Source: Pseudomonadota bacterium (lineage in GTDB: Bacteria; Pseudomonadota; Gammaproteobacteria; Legionellales; Legionellaceae). From it: a DNA stretch of 64,000 bases. This document shows, piece after piece, positions 18,027 to 31,073 of the stretch; the stretch's first letter is position 1; the number at the start of each line of letters is the position of its first letter. The DNA lies in NCBI GenBank assembly GCA_020161725.1, contig JAIUOG010000001.1, positions 44,862-108,861 of the forward strand, written 5' to 3'. The notes beneath the pieces are model-generated. The model was given only the letters and a program-made list of their open reading frames with translations, was not told where the DNA came from and ran no database searches. A program made the translations under genes and the position numbers.

Positions 18027-20225
18027 ATGATGAGTACAAATAAACACGGTTCTCAGCACCATAAAGAAGCACACAGTTGCTGCAATCATCAGCATTCACA
18101 AACATCTGCGCCTACTGTGACGACATCAAAAAACGCCCTGTATACTTGCCCCATGCATCCCCAAATCCGTCAAGATAAACCAGGAACCTGTCCCATTTGC
18201 GGCATGGCGCTTGAGCCTGAGCAGGTGAGTTTAGCTGAGCAAAAAAATCCTGAATATGAGGATATGTTTAGGCGTTTTATACTGTCCTCTATCCTCAGCA
18301 TCCCGGTTGTTCTCTTAGCGATGGATGAGTATTGGATGGTCGCACCTACTCGAATGTCCTTATCCTTGTGGCTTCAAGCAGCACTGACCACTTTGGTGGT
18401 TTTAGGTTGTGGCAGGCCTTTCTTTGTTCGTGGTTGGCAATCGCTTTTGTCCCGTCACTTGAACATGTTTACCCTGATTGCTTTGGGAACAGGCGTTGCC
18501 TGGGGCTATAGTTTAGCGGTAGTTATTTTCCCCCAATTGCCACCCCTACATATGCAGAAAAGCAGCATGATGCCGGTGTATTTTGAAGCAGCAGCAGTCA
18601 TTACGACCTTGGTGCTTTTAGGGCAAGTATTGGAATTAAAAGCACGCGAGCGCACAGGGGATGCCATTCGCGCATTGCTTCATTTAAATCCAACCCTTGC
18701 TCACCGATTGAATAATGAAGAGCAAGAAGAGGACATCACACTTGATGAAGTAGCGGTAGAGGATAGGTTGCTTGTGCGCCCCGGTGAAAAAATTCCGGTT
18801 GATGGGGAGGTAATTCGCGGGCAAAGTGATGTCGATGAGTCCATGTTAACCGGTGAGCCTATGCCTGTCGCCAAAGAAGTTGGCAATCAAGTCATTGGCG
18901 GGACGCTCAATCAACATGGCAGTCTCATTATAAAAGCCGCTCATGTGGGTAAAGACACCATACTTGCCCGCATTATCACACAAGTCAGTGAAGCACAGCG
19001 TAGCCAAGCGCCTATTCAGCGTTTGGCCGATGCTGTATCGGCTTGGTTTGTGCCAATCGTTTTAGGGATTGCGATACTTTCGTTTCTCGTCTGGTTTTTA
19101 ATAGGCCCTGCGCCTTCCTTAAGCTATGGCTTAATCGCTGCCATCTCCGTACTGATTATTGCCTGTCCTTGTGCTTTAGGACTTGCAACGCCTATGTCAA
19201 TCATGGTTGGGATAGGTGAGGGCGCACGACGTGGTATCTTAATTAAAAATGCAGCATCACTAGAGCAATTACGCAAAATCAACACGTTGGTGGTGGATAA
19301 AACAGGAACACTGACTCAAGGCCATCCGGCATTGACCCAAATTATCCCCAGTGGTCACTGGCAAGAAGCGGAACTTTTGGTTCTTGCCGCCTCCCTTGAG
19401 CGGCATAGCGAACACCCATTGGCTAGAGCGCTACGTGATGAAGCGCAAAGACGTCAGATGACACTGAAAGAGGCCACCGATTTTATTGCAGTCCGAGGAA
19501 AGGGGGCTCAAGCGCAAATCGATAGTGCGATGGTTGCCATTGGCAATGCGCACTGGTTGTCTGTTCCTGACAATGAAATTCCAATTGCTGCGTTAAAAGC
19601 ACAAGAAGAAGGGGCTACTTTGATTTATTTAACGGTTGATAAACAATTGGCGGGTGTTTTTATTGTGACCGACCGTATTAAAGAGTCCAGCCAACTTGCA
19701 GTTGCTTCTCTTATGAAAAAGGGTATTCACGTCATCATGCTCACGGGTGATAATGCTATGACTGCAAACGCGGTGGCCCAACGCGTAGGTGTTACAGAGG
19801 TGATTGCAGAAGTATTGCCCGATGAAAAAAGCAAAGTGATTTCCGAACTGCAACAAAAAGGACATGTGGTTGCCATGGTGGGAGATGGAGTTAATGATGC
19901 CATTGCGTTGGCAAAAGCCGACATTGGCATTGCGATGGGAACCGGTAGTGATGTGGCGATTGAAAGTGCTGGCATGACCTTATTATCAGGTGATTTAAGC
20001 AAGCTTTTAGAAGCCTACGAATTATCGGTCCATACGGTACAAAACATTCAACAAAACCTCTTTTTTGCCTTTTTTTATAATGCACTGGGTGTGCCGGTTG
20101 CAGCAGGCGTTCTTTATCCACTCACGGGCTTGTTGCTTAACCCGATGATAGCCGGTACGGCCATGGCACTCAGTTCAGTGTCAGTGATTGTCAATGCGTT
20201 GCGTTTGCGTCATAAACTGACATGA
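18027..20225 (+). CDS. copA: Copper-exporting P1B-1-type ATPase
   Basis: The protein has a His/Cys-rich start ([12 protein letters not shown]) and a heavy-metal-binding zinc-ribbon-like domain ([20 protein letters not shown]) in place of HMA domains. The ATPase core follows: TGEPMPV actuator loop, CPC ion motif in [21 protein letters not shown] phosphorylation site, and HSEHPLA nucleotide pocket. The late helices carry YN (FFYNALGVP) and MALSS, the set for Cu(I). One key position differs: [10 protein letters not shown] replaces the usual GDGxNDAPAL. The start is ATG 18027 or 18030; both lie just after csoR, with GAGG as ribosome site. It pumps Cu(I) from cytoplasm to periplasm. Confidence 0.93.
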   Translation: MMSTNKHGSQHHKEAHSCCNHQHSQTSAPTVTTSKNALYTCPMHPQIRQDKPGTCPICGMALEPEQVSLAEQKNPEYEDMFRRFILSSILSIPVVLLAMDEYWMVAPTRMSLSLWLQAALTTLVVLGCGRPFFVRGWQSLLSRHLNMFTLIALGTGVAWGYSLAVVIFPQLPPLHMQKSSMMPVYFEAAAVITTLVLLGQVLELKARERTGDAIRALLHLNPTLAHRLNNEEQEEDITLDEVAVEDRLLVRPGEKIPVDGEVIRGQSDVDESMLTGEPMPVAKEVGNQVIGGTLNQHGSLIIKAAHVGKDTILARIITQVSEAQRSQAPIQRLADAVSAWFVPIVLGIAILSFLVWFLIGPAPSLSYGLIAAISVLIIACPCALGLATPMSIMVGIGEGARRGILIKNAASLEQLRKINTLVVDKTGTLTQGHPALTQIIPSGHWQEAELLVLAASLERHSEHPLARALRDEAQRRQMTLKEATDFIAVRGKGAQAQIDSAMVAIGNAHWLSVPDNEIPIAALKAQEEGATLIYLTVDKQLAGVFIVTDRIKESSQLAVASLMKKGIHVIMLTGDNAMTANAVAQRVGVTEVIAEVLPDEKSKVISELQQKGHVVAMVGDGVNDAIALAKADIGIAMGTGSDVAIESAGMTLLSGDLSKLLEAYELSVHTVQNIQQNLFFAFFYNALGVPVAAGVLYPLTGLLLNPMIAGTAMALSSVSVIVNALRLRHKLT

Positions 20226-20543
20226 TAGAAAAAGCAATGAAGGACTTAGGTAATTTTAGGGGCAGAGTATACATGATGAATAAAAAATGGCGCTTGAACT
20301 ATTTTGTAATTTCATAATAGCTCGAAAGTCCATCTTAGTGCATGCTAAAAACCCTCCTTGAATTTAAAAAACAGGCAGCAATTAAATAAGGACAAGGGGC
20401 AGGCATCAGCTGATTCGTGATGGCTCTTGTGATAAGGACAGGGGATGTCAAGCCTTAAATTTCTTTAAGCTTAACTTAAATAGGTTGTTTGCTGTATTTA
20501 TTGAAAAATTTTAAAGGTTGCAGAATAAATAACCCTAATTCTC
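20226..20543. other. Intergenic region between copA and the PepSY gene
   Basis: About 318 bp between convergent genes. No ORF with a ribosome site, no repeat and no convincing intrinsic terminator were seen. Confidence 0.4.
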
Positions 20544-20989
20544 TTATTCAAGGATATATATTTTGCCAGAATTAGCATCGATGCGTAATTTAATTTTTTT
20601 ATCCTCTTTACCAAGGGCCTTTGCCTCATACTGACTGCCGTGCGCTTCAATTTTGAAAATAGTATGATAGTCCGCGTCTTCAATTCTCTGGGCCGCTTCA
20701 AGCATTGAGATGGGGTATTTCGTGGTTTTTAAATTGGTGTTGATAAAGTCCCCTGTATTGGGGTTCATTCGAAGAATAAGCTGAATCCCTTTCTCATCAA
20801 GGCTTCCACCTCATATAAACCATCATCAAATTCAACCTCTCTTATCGCGCTATAACCCCGAGTCTGCAGAATTTTCAAAATTTCAGACATAGGTAAGGTG
20901 TGTCTGGGAATTTCATCGGCCAGAATTGTTTGTGTGGCTAAAGAAAAAATAAGGCCGCCACAGATTGAAATAAAAACCTCTTTTTTCAT
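20544..20989 (-). pseudogene. Periplasmic double-PepSY protein, frameshifted
   Basis: The first frame (start 20989) gives a signal peptide (MKKEVFISICGGLIFSLATQ) and a PepSY-like unit up to YEVEAL, then goes out of frame. The second frame begins in the middle of that unit (MNPNTGDFIN) and contains a complete second PepSY unit ending SGKIYILE. Adding one base at about 20797-20802 joins them as YEVEALDEKGIQLILRMNPN, the expected PepSY pattern. PepSY proteins are small periplasmic inhibitors or metal- and redox-linked factors. The frame break may be real decay or an assembly error. Confidence 0.75.
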
Positions 20990-21043
20990 ATTGGCCTCCT
21001 GTGCGGTGTTGACGGGAATAAAATTTCATCAATTTAACTCCGT

Positions 21044-21068
21044 GTTTTATATTGAATGAATATAAAAC
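21044..21068. repeat. Perfect 10-bp inverted repeat in a divergent promoter region
   Basis: GTTTTATATT at 21044-21053 and AATATAAAAC at 21059-21068, with a 5-bp spacer. It lies between the divergent PepSY and lipoprotein genes, the expected place for a shared regulator site. The binding protein is unknown. Confidence 0.5.
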
Positions 21069-21150
21069 GAAAGGAGTACAATTTACTTTTATTTCATCCA
21101 TAATAATGATATTAAAAAATAACAGCAAGTGAGTTATTCTAAGGATGCGA

Positions 21151-21324
21151 ATGATGAAAAAATCTAGTTTAGTAACCTCATATGTATTGATGCTCATTTC
21201 TTTAATGTTTTTGTTGGCTTCCTGCGCTTCTTCTATTAATAAAGAAGATTCAAAAAACAATCAACAGCCTAAGCGAGTATTTAGTGGGTATCACCCGCAT
21301 GGTCATGGTCACGGACACTATTAA
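21151..21324 (+). CDS. Small His-rich lipoprotein
   Basis: The 57-residue protein has a lipoprotein signal with lipobox LLASC, then a short polar spacer and a histidine-rich end, YHPHGHGHGHY. The tail is a likely metal-binding site held at the membrane. AAGGA at 21141 is a ribosome site 5-8 bp before the ATGATG pair (21151/21154). It sits inside the metal island, so periplasmic copper or zinc buffering is a fair inference; no family is recognised. Confidence 0.75.
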   Translation: MMKKSSLVTSYVLMLISLMFLLASCASSINKEDSKNNQQPKRVFSGYHPHGHGHGHY

Positions 21325-21374
21325 GCCAAATTAAATTAAAACAGTGACATTAAGATAACCGTTAGTGATATATA

Positions 21375-22109
21375 TTAATGCATGGGTATGGTGTGAAAAT
21401 ATTTTTGATATAAAGACAAATAGAATCCATTTTTTTCAATATGTTTTAAGGCTTGATTGATTTGGTTCATTAGCATCTTAGAATCCATTTTGGCCATGAT
21501 TCCATAACCGATGCCGACGGGGAAGGGTTTGCCTAATCCTTTAAACAAGGTGTTATTATTAGCTATCCAATAATCAGCCGAAAAATCATCCATCAGCAGG
21601 GCATCCACTTCCTGTTGATTTAAGGCAGTGATGAGTTGATTGGTTGAAGGATATTCTCTAACCCTATTGGTTTTAAATTTCTGAGTAATGAGTTGTTTGA
21701 AGAGAGAGCCTCTGATAATGCCTATTGATCTATTGTTGAGTTGTTCAAGAGATGTAATTGAGTCGTTTTTTATGGTCATAAAACGTGCTGCACTGGCCAG
21801 ATAGGGAAGACTAAAGAGAAAGGTTTTCTGCCGTTCGTTGGTGATGGTAATTGCCGCTATGCCCAAGTCAATTTTACTCGCTTTTAATTCTGTAAACAGC
21901 TCGTCAAACAGCATGGATTTCAATTGACACTGAGCTTTAATTTGCTTGCAGAGCTCCGTTATGAGCTCAATGTCAAACCCAAAGAAATGATTTTTGTCGG
22001 CATTCATTGAAAACGGCGGGTCATACGCCACTATTCCAATAGTTAATGACTGAGCCTTCAGTTCGGCAGTCAAGATTATTAAAAAAACAAATAATAATCG
22101 TAGGTACAT
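21375..22109 (-). CDS. Periplasmic amino-acid-type substrate-binding protein (SBP_bac_3)
   Basis: The 244-residue protein has a signal peptide (LLFVFLIILTAELKA) and the two-lobe solute-binding family 3 pattern: LTIGIVAYDPPFS at the start, FFGFDIELITELCKQI, DLGIAAITITNERQ, and GSLFKQLI in the second lobe. Such proteins feed polar amino acids to ABC importers or act as sensors. No permease or ATPase lies next to it, so it is an orphan binding protein. It converges with the His-rich lipoprotein gene. Confidence 0.87.
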   Translation of the reverse strand: MYLRLLFVFLIILTAELKAQSLTIGIVAYDPPFSMNADKNHFFGFDIELITELCKQIKAQCQLKSMLFDELFTELKASKIDLGIAAITITNERQKTFLFSLPYLASAARFMTIKNDSITSLEQLNNRSIGIIRGSLFKQLITQKFKTNRVREYPSTNQLITALNQQEVDALLMDDFSADYWIANNNTLFKGLGKPFPVGIGYGIMAKMDSKMLMNQINQALKHIEKNGFYLSLYQKYFHTIPMH

Positions 22110-22277
22110 AGGATAAACAAGTTAATGGATTATAAAGATCAGTGTATACCAGTTTGGTAATCATTTCAGTGACTTAATGCTATGATTTTCTGGTTTTTTT
22201 AGCAATAGGGTGTATCGAGGCCCAAAATCAAGGTACACTGAACGATAAGGTTTGAAAAGGATTTGATAGGGTAGGGA

Positions 22278-23525
22278 ATGCGTAATTTATTTTATTATGT
22301 TATATGGAGTGCAATGAGCCTTGTAGCGAGTGAGGCGCTCGCGGCCACCCCTTTGACATTCAAACAAGCCCTGGGCATTGCTTATCGCAATAATCCCGAA
22401 TTACAAGCCGAAATAGATAAAGCACAAGCCATGCGCGGTTTTTTTATCCAAAGTGGGCTTTATCCCAATCCTCAAGTGACTTTAACCGCAGAAAACTTTG
22501 GCGGCTCGGGAAGTTATTCGAGTTATGAAGCGGCAGAAACTACGGCATCAGTGACCCAGCCCATCCCTTTGGGGAATCGGTTACAGTATCTGAAAAAAGC
22601 AACCTATGCAGACTACTTAGCTTCTCTTGCCCAAATTCAAGTGCAAAAAGCGATACTTTATGTGGCAGTTGGTGTGGCCTATGTGGATGCACTTTATGCA
22701 GGTCAATGGCATCAAGTAACCCAAAAACTTATTCGCCTCAATCAAGACATCGTAAGCGCAATCGAGCGTCGAGTTAAGGCAGGCGCAGGAGCGGAATTAG
22801 ACTTACGTTTGGCCCAGGTGCGCTTAGGCGAAGCGCGTATTCAAGAAAATAAAGCCGCACGGGATGCTTTATTTCAGCGTGCGAAATTGGCGCGTCTATT
22901 AGGTGATGGGTTACGAGTTGATAGACAATTGGTGGATAAAGGTCTTCCTGGAGTGACATTGAACTGGGCTGTGTTACTTAGAAAATTACCGCAAAGCCCT
23001 CAGTTAGTGCAGCTTCAACAGCAATTACACGCCAAGCGTGCAACTATTACTGCAGTTAAAAAATCTGTGTGGCCGGATTTAAACATTCAATTAGGCGGTC
23101 GTCATTTCTCTGATGATGGCAGTAATGCCGCAGTGGCTTCTGCTTTTGCAGAAGTGCCTGTTTACAATAGAAATCAAGGCAAAATCATAACCGCTGAGGC
23201 ACAATACACCCAAACGGCTCATGAGCTTCAAGGTACACGCCTTGATGTGCGTCAAAATGTCTATGGGGCTTTTCTACAAGCCGAACAAAGTCATTATGAG
23301 GCAAGCTTGGTGACGAATTCATTATTACCTTTGGCCCGTAAATCAATCAAATTGGCACAAGACGGCTACCAAATGGGACGTTATACGTACATTGAATTAT
23401 CTACAGCCCTTAATTCGTTGTATGAAGAAGAGCGTCATTACCAACAAGCTCATGCTGATTATCATAAAGCCTTAATTCAACTGACCGGGCTTTTAGGATT
23501 AGCGCCTTCTAAGGAGAGTAAATGA
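22278..23525 (+). CDS. helC: Outer membrane channel of the heavy-metal RND pump (TolC/CzcC family)
   Basis: The 415-residue protein has a signal peptide ending near SEALA and two outer-membrane-efflux repeats (each about 180 residues) with NPELQAEIDKAQA and QLQQQLHAKRATI as repeat starts. It is the trimeric exit duct of a heavy-metal RND system. The stop overlaps the start of the adaptor gene by 4 bp, so the three genes form one operon in the order helC-helB-helA, as known for Legionella Hel and Czc-type pumps. Confidence 0.9.
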   Translation: MRNLFYYVIWSAMSLVASEALAATPLTFKQALGIAYRNNPELQAEIDKAQAMRGFFIQSGLYPNPQVTLTAENFGGSGSYSSYEAAETTASVTQPIPLGNRLQYLKKATYADYLASLAQIQVQKAILYVAVGVAYVDALYAGQWHQVTQKLIRLNQDIVSAIERRVKAGAGAELDLRLAQVRLGEARIQENKAARDALFQRAKLARLLGDGLRVDRQLVDKGLPGVTLNWAVLLRKLPQSPQLVQLQQQLHAKRATITAVKKSVWPDLNIQLGGRHFSDDGSNAAVASAFAEVPVYNRNQGKIITAEAQYTQTAHELQGTRLDVRQNVYGAFLQAEQSHYEASLVTNSLLPLARKSIKLAQDGYQMGRYTYIELSTALNSLYEEERHYQQAHADYHKALIQLTGLLGLAPSKESK

Positions 23526-24781
23526 GAGTTTTAAAGCCATTCCTATCCTGCATGCCCTTTATAATTCTGTTATTGGGGTTAAGTTCCTTTTCGTTATGGG
23601 CAGCAAATGAAGAATCCCATGGCGATGAAGAAAAAAATCATCAAGAAACCATGGAAAAGGGTCCGCAAGGTGGGCGTTTGTTTAAGGATGGAGATATAGC
23701 CCTTGAGTTTTTAATTTTTGAACGAGGTATGCCACCGCATTTTCGCGCTTATTTGTATAAGAATGGTGAGCCTATCGCGCCTGGGAAAGCGCAATTGACC
23801 GTTCAGTTAAAGCGATTTGGTGATAAAAAAGAAGCAATTGCGTTCACTCCTGTCGAGAATTTTTTACAAAGCGTTGAGGCGATTGAAGAGCCTCATTCTT
23901 TTGATGTGAGCATTCAATTAGAATTCCAGGATAAACGTTATGCCTGGCATTATGCGACTTATGAAGGCCGCATTAAAATGGCGCCAGCCATTCTGAAAGC
24001 GGCAGACATTCAAACGGCTAAGGCACAAAGCCAAACAATTAAAACACAACTTAAAGTCGTAGGCAAAATTGCTCCCAATCGAGATACCTTAGCCCCCATC
24101 TATGCACGCTATTCAGGCATTATTAAATCAATGACTAAAAATTTAGGCGATGAAGTCACCAAAGGGGACGTATTAGTTACGATTGAGAGTAACGAAAGTT
24201 TACAAAATTATACAATTAATGCCCCCATGAGCGGAACCATCGTGCAAAAATACGCAACCAATGGGGAGCTTGCGCAAAACACCAAACCTATTTATGAAGT
24301 GGCTAATTTGGCTACTGTGTGGGCCGATTTTACCTTGTATCGTAAAGAGGTGCCTTTAGTAAAACAAGGCATGAGTGTGGTGGTAACTGGAGATGAAGGA
24401 ACACCAAAATCCATCAGCACCATTTTTTACATTGCGCCCTTAGGCATTGAAGACAGTCAAACAACGCTCGCACGAGCAGTTCTTTCTAATGAGCCTCGTG
24501 TTTGGTTGCCTGGGATGTACATTAATGCCGCAATTACCATTAAAGAAAAAACGGTTCCAGTTGCCATACTTTTGTCGGCTATTCAGCGCATGGATGAGAA
24601 AGAGGTAATTTTTATCCAGCAAGGAGATTATTTTGAGGCAACGCCTGTTATTTTAGGCCAAAGGGATGATGAGTGGGTCGAAGTAGTTTCGGGGCTTGAT
24701 GCAGGCCAGCGCTATGTCAGTAATAACAGCTTTTTTATGAAAGCAGAATTAGGTAAGGATGGCGCGAGCCACGAGCACTAA
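23522..24781 (+). CDS. helB: Periplasmic adaptor of the heavy-metal RND pump (CzcB/HelB family)
   Basis: The 419-residue protein has a signal peptide, then a His/Glu-rich stretch (ESHGDEEKNHQETMEKG) and the CzcB N-terminal domain GPQGGRLFKDGDIALEFLIF. A lipoyl/barrel-sandwich part follows (GIIKSMTKNLGDEVTKGDVL, INAPMSGTIVQKY), then beta-barrel and membrane-proximal domains. It links the pump to the outer duct and may hand over metal. It overlaps helC by 4 bp. Confidence 0.9.
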   Translation: MRVLKPFLSCMPFIILLLGLSSFSLWAANEESHGDEEKNHQETMEKGPQGGRLFKDGDIALEFLIFERGMPPHFRAYLYKNGEPIAPGKAQLTVQLKRFGDKKEAIAFTPVENFLQSVEAIEEPHSFDVSIQLEFQDKRYAWHYATYEGRIKMAPAILKAADIQTAKAQSQTIKTQLKVVGKIAPNRDTLAPIYARYSGIIKSMTKNLGDEVTKGDVLVTIESNESLQNYTINAPMSGTIVQKYATNGELAQNTKPIYEVANLATVWADFTLYRKEVPLVKQGMSVVVTGDEGTPKSISTIFYIAPLGIEDSQTTLARAVLSNEPRVWLPGMYINAAITIKEKTVPVAILLSAIQRMDEKEVIFIQQGDYFEATPVILGQRDDEWVEVVSGLDAGQRYVSNNSFFMKAELGKDGASHEH

Positions 24782-27943
<3,162 letters not shown>

Positions 27944-27978
27944 TTTCTTTGATGGAACTGTAACAATATGAGTAATTG

Positions 27979-28184
27979 TCATTTTAAAGTAAGTGGAAAG
28001 ACATCCATAAAGAACACTATAGCAAAGATAAGTGCGGCAGCAAGAGAAAGATAAAATCCCAAGTGTGTTATAAATTTCATTTTATGGCCGGAGCTTCCTT
28101 TTGCCAGGATAATCAAAATTAGCCCCATAAAAAAACAAATCCTAAGATGATAAGAAGACTGTGATTTGAAAGAAGGGGCGTCAT
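27979..28184 (-). pseudogene. Small two-helix membrane protein, frameshifted
   Basis: From ATG 28184 (after AAGGAAGAAG) the frame reads MTPLLSNHSLLIILGFVFLW and stops. A second frame from ATG 28128 gives MGLILIILAKGSSGHKMKF and a second helix ending FFMDVFPLTLK. A one-base change in the T run between them would join the two into a protein of about 67 residues with two helices. It is similar in plan to the small membrane protein at 31772. It converges with helA. Confidence 0.45.
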
Positions 28185-28253
28185 TCTTCTTCCTTGTATA
28201 AAAATAAATTCATTTAATTATAGCTCTTTTGAGCAAAGGACACGGATAGTGTT

Positions 28254-28304
28254 TTGACAACTTCTGTGAATGAGCTACACTAATAGTTAAATACTTATTT
28301 AACT
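28254..28304 (+). promoter_or_regulatory. Promoter and palindromic operator of the ArsR-zinc ribbon-ZntA operon
   Basis: TTGACA (28254) and TACACT (28276) are spaced by 16 bp. Immediately downstream lies a perfect 9-bp palindrome, AGTTAAATA-CT-TATTTAACT, at 28285-28304, covering the expected transcription start. AT-rich dyads of this kind are bound by ArsR/SmtB metal sensors. The ATG of the sensor gene has no good Shine-Dalgarno site, so its translation is probably weak. Confidence 0.75.
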
Positions 28305-28316
28305 GTTTAATTAACT

Positions 28317-28613
28317 ATGCTAACTCAAGACCAAATCATCACTTTAAGCGATATCTTGCATTTGATGGGTGAGCCCAATCGTTTAAAGCTTCTTATCGCG
28401 TGTTTGGATGGTCCAAAATCAGTTTCAGAGCTGGCGGAACAACTGCAACTTTCGGTGCCATTGGCGAGCCATCATTTAAGTCTATTACGTTCTGCACGTC
28501 TTCTTTTAGCAAATAGAGAGGGAAAACATATTTATTACACTATTTATGATGCGCATGTGCGTTGTATTTTAGAGGACATGCTCAAGCACTTTACTGAAGA
28601 AATGGAGAATTAA
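28317..28613 (+). CDS. ArsR/SmtB-family metal-sensing repressor (alpha-5 site type)
   Basis: The 98-residue winged-helix protein has the HTH region SVSELAEQLQLSVPLASHHL-like and lacks the arsenic ELCVCDL cysteine pair. Near the C terminus DAHVRCILEDMLKHFTEE gives D-x-H ... H-x2-E, the alpha-5 metal site of Zn/Co sensors such as CzrA and SmtB. It should repress the downstream ZntA-type ATPase until zinc or cadmium binds. Two bases separate it from the next gene. Confidence 0.88.
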   Translation: MLTQDQIITLSDILHLMGEPNRLKLLIACLDGPKSVSELAEQLQLSVPLASHHLSLLRSARLLLANREGKHIYYTIYDAHVRCILEDMLKHFTEEMEN

Positions 28614-28614
28614 C

Positions 28615-28884
28615 ATGAGTTTTCTAAAACGAATGCTTGGAAGTCTTGGCGGCCATCATGGCGGATATCGCCGCTCTCATCATGGTCAAATAAGCCAACA
28701 GAATAATTACTCAACCAATCCTGAATCAAGAGGATTGAGTTGCCCGCGCTGCAAGAGCTCTCTAGCTCCTGGGGCACGATTTTGTAGTCAATGTGGCAGC
28801 GGTCTTGAGAATACTCAATGCAGTTGTGGTGCCACTATTACTGCAGGGGCAAATTTTTGCGGCCAATGTGGGAGCTCATTATGA
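28615..28884 (+). CDS. Double zinc-ribbon protein
   Basis: The 89-residue protein has a His-rich front (GGHHGGYRRSHHG) and two zinc ribbons built from CPRCKSS...CSQCG and CSCGAT...CGQCG, eight cysteines in four pairs. No membrane segment. It lies between the metal sensor and the ZntA-type ATPase and overlaps the latter by 4 bp. It may hold or deliver metal, but many such proteins have unknown roles. Confidence 0.8.
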   Translation: MSFLKRMLGSLGGHHGGYRRSHHGQISQQNNYSTNPESRGLSCPRCKSSLAPGARFCSQCGSGLENTQCSCGATITAGANFCGQCGSSL

Positions 28885-31037
28885 CAAAGCCTCTAACTTT
28901 AACTACTTTTTTTGTTGCAGGCCTTGATTGTCCGGCTGAAGAGCAATTAATCAGGCGCCAATTAAAAGTGATTCCTGAAGTGGCGCAGATGGATTTTAAT
29001 TTCATTGCTGAGGAAGTGACCGTGCACCATCGTCTTCCAGCTATTGATGTGTTGCAAAAACAAATTGAAGCGTTAGGCATGAGTGTTCGGGTTCAAGGCA
29101 GCACCTCCTCTGCAAAAGAAGAGAAGAAGCAAGTTGATTCGTCATGGCCATTGCTAGCTTTGGCAGGCTTTTTAGCGCTTTGCTCTGAGTTAACTGCTTA
29201 TTTCATTACTAAAGAGCAATTTATTTGGGTCATTCTTCCCGCTCTGCTTGCCATTACCTTAAGTGGTCCCTCTACTTTTAAGAAGGGTTTAATCGCGCTG
29301 CGTACTAAGGCCATGAACATTAATAGCCTGATGTTAATTGCAATCACCGGGGCCATGATTATAGGGGCCTGGCCGGAAGCCGCGATGGTCACTGTTTTAT
29401 TTGCTCTTGCTGAGCGAATCGAACGTTATTCTTTAGATAAAGCCCGCCTTGCCATTCGCAGTCTCATGCAAATTGCACCAGTGGTGGCTCGGATTAAAAT
29501 GGATAATGGTCAATGGCAGACTTTGCCTGTAGAAGAGGTAGCCGTTGGTGCGGTATTTAAAGTAAAACCCGGTGAGCGCATCCCACTGGATGGGGTGTTG
29601 ATATCGGGACAAAGTACGGTCAATCAAGCCCCGATTACAGGGGAATCCATGCCAGTGAGCAAGCAAGTAGGTGATGACGTGTTTGCAGGGACTTTAAATG
29701 AGCACGGTGCCTTTGAGGTTAAAGTCACTAAGGCTTCGGGTGATACATTGCTTGCTAAAATTGGTAAAGCCATTGAGCAGGCACAAAGTGAGCGGGCGCC
29801 AACGCAACGTTTTGTCGATGAGTTTGCCAAATACTACACCCCAATTATGGTCTTGATTGCACTGGTTATTGCACTTATTCCCCCGTTGGTGTTTGGTTAT
29901 CCTTTTTATGACTGGATATATAAAGCCTTAACGTTATTGGTTATTGCTTGCCCTTGTGCTTTGGTCATCTCTACACCGGTAACGGTAGTCAGCGGATTGG
30001 CTTCATCGGCACAACATGGTCTTCTTATCAAAGGAGGCAGCTATTTAGAAATGGGGCACCAGCTTAAATTAATTGCTCTGGATAAAACAGGCACCTTAAC
30101 AGAGGGAAAACCTGTAGTGACTGATTTTATCGTTTATGATAAACAACAATCGAAAGAGTCCTTATTAGTCCTTGCTGCAAGTCTTGATAGTCATTCGGAA
30201 CATCCAGTGGCTCATGCTTTGGTTGAATACTGGCGGCAAAATCAACCTAATGAGTCTTTGCTTGAGGTAGAGCAATTTTCAGCACTTCCTGGCCGCGGGG
30301 TGCAAGGAATTATTAGTCAAGGATTGTATTACGTTGGAAATCATCAACTGGCAGAAGATAATAAGGTGTGCTCTCTTGCTGTAGAGCAGGAACTTAAGCG
30401 TTTGGAAGAGGAAGGAAAAACAACAGTCATTTTGAGTAATTCAGCGGTGGTTTTAGCCGTTTTTGCAGTGGCCGATACGCTTCGTGCTACGAGTAAATGG
30501 GCAATTGACACCTTGCATCAACAAGGACTTAAAACAGCGATGTTAACCGGTGATAATGCCCTGACGGCTAAAGCCATTGCCAAAGTGCTGGGGATTGATG
30601 AAGTGCAGGCGAATGTTTTGCCTACTGAAAAATTACAAGCAATTAATCGGCTTTTGGAACAGTATAAAACGGTGGGAATGGTGGGTGATGGAATCAATGA
30701 TGCACCAGCACTTGCAAAAGCTACGATTAGTTTTGCGATGGGCAAAGGTACCGATACGGCTTTAGAAACCGCAGATGTTGCGTTAATGAATGATAATTTA
30801 GCCATGCTTCCTTTATACATTGATTTAAGCCGAAGAACGGCGCGTATTCTTCGCCAAAATATTACTTTGTCCCTTGCAATTAAAGGGGTGTTTTTCATTC
30901 TGGCCCTGGGAGGATTAGCAACGTTATGGATGGCGGTATTTGCTGATATGGGTGCGAGTCTAATTGTTGTTGCGAATGGGCTGCGCTTACTTAATTCCCA
31001 TAAAGGGCATTCGGAGTATCAGGAAATGAAGGGATAA
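28881..31037 (+). CDS. zntA: Zn/Cd/Pb-exporting P1B-2-type ATPase (ZntA/CadA type)
   Basis: The 718-residue ATPase starts with a heavy-metal-associated domain carrying GLDCPAEE, the acidic variant common in zinc pumps. Core motifs are intact: TGESMPV, CPC in IACPCALVISTP, DKTGTLTEGKP, HSEHPVA and GDGINDAPAL. The last helices carry DMGASLIVVANGLRL, whose Asp is a P1B-2 (Zn/Cd/Pb) marker. The start is ATG 28881, overlapping the zinc-ribbon stop (ATGA); the longer frame from 28818 runs inside the upstream gene. It is the effector gene of the ArsR-controlled operon. Confidence 0.93.
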   Translation: MTKPLTLTTFFVAGLDCPAEEQLIRRQLKVIPEVAQMDFNFIAEEVTVHHRLPAIDVLQKQIEALGMSVRVQGSTSSAKEEKKQVDSSWPLLALAGFLALCSELTAYFITKEQFIWVILPALLAITLSGPSTFKKGLIALRTKAMNINSLMLIAITGAMIIGAWPEAAMVTVLFALAERIERYSLDKARLAIRSLMQIAPVVARIKMDNGQWQTLPVEEVAVGAVFKVKPGERIPLDGVLISGQSTVNQAPITGESMPVSKQVGDDVFAGTLNEHGAFEVKVTKASGDTLLAKIGKAIEQAQSERAPTQRFVDEFAKYYTPIMVLIALVIALIPPLVFGYPFYDWIYKALTLLVIACPCALVISTPVTVVSGLASSAQHGLLIKGGSYLEMGHQLKLIALDKTGTLTEGKPVVTDFIVYDKQQSKESLLVLAASLDSHSEHPVAHALVEYWRQNQPNESLLEVEQFSALPGRGVQGIISQGLYYVGNHQLAEDNKVCSLAVEQELKRLEEEGKTTVILSNSAVVLAVFAVADTLRATSKWAIDTLHQQGLKTAMLTGDNALTAKAIAKVLGIDEVQANVLPTEKLQAINRLLEQYKTVGMVGDGINDAPALAKATISFAMGKGTDTALETADVALMNDNLAMLPLYIDLSRRTARILRQNITLSLAIKGVFFILALGGLATLWMAVFADMGASLIVVANGLRLLNSHKGHSEYQEMKG

Positions 31038-31073
31038 TGAGAGTCTTGGTGGGTTTGTCACGAAAGAGGTTGC

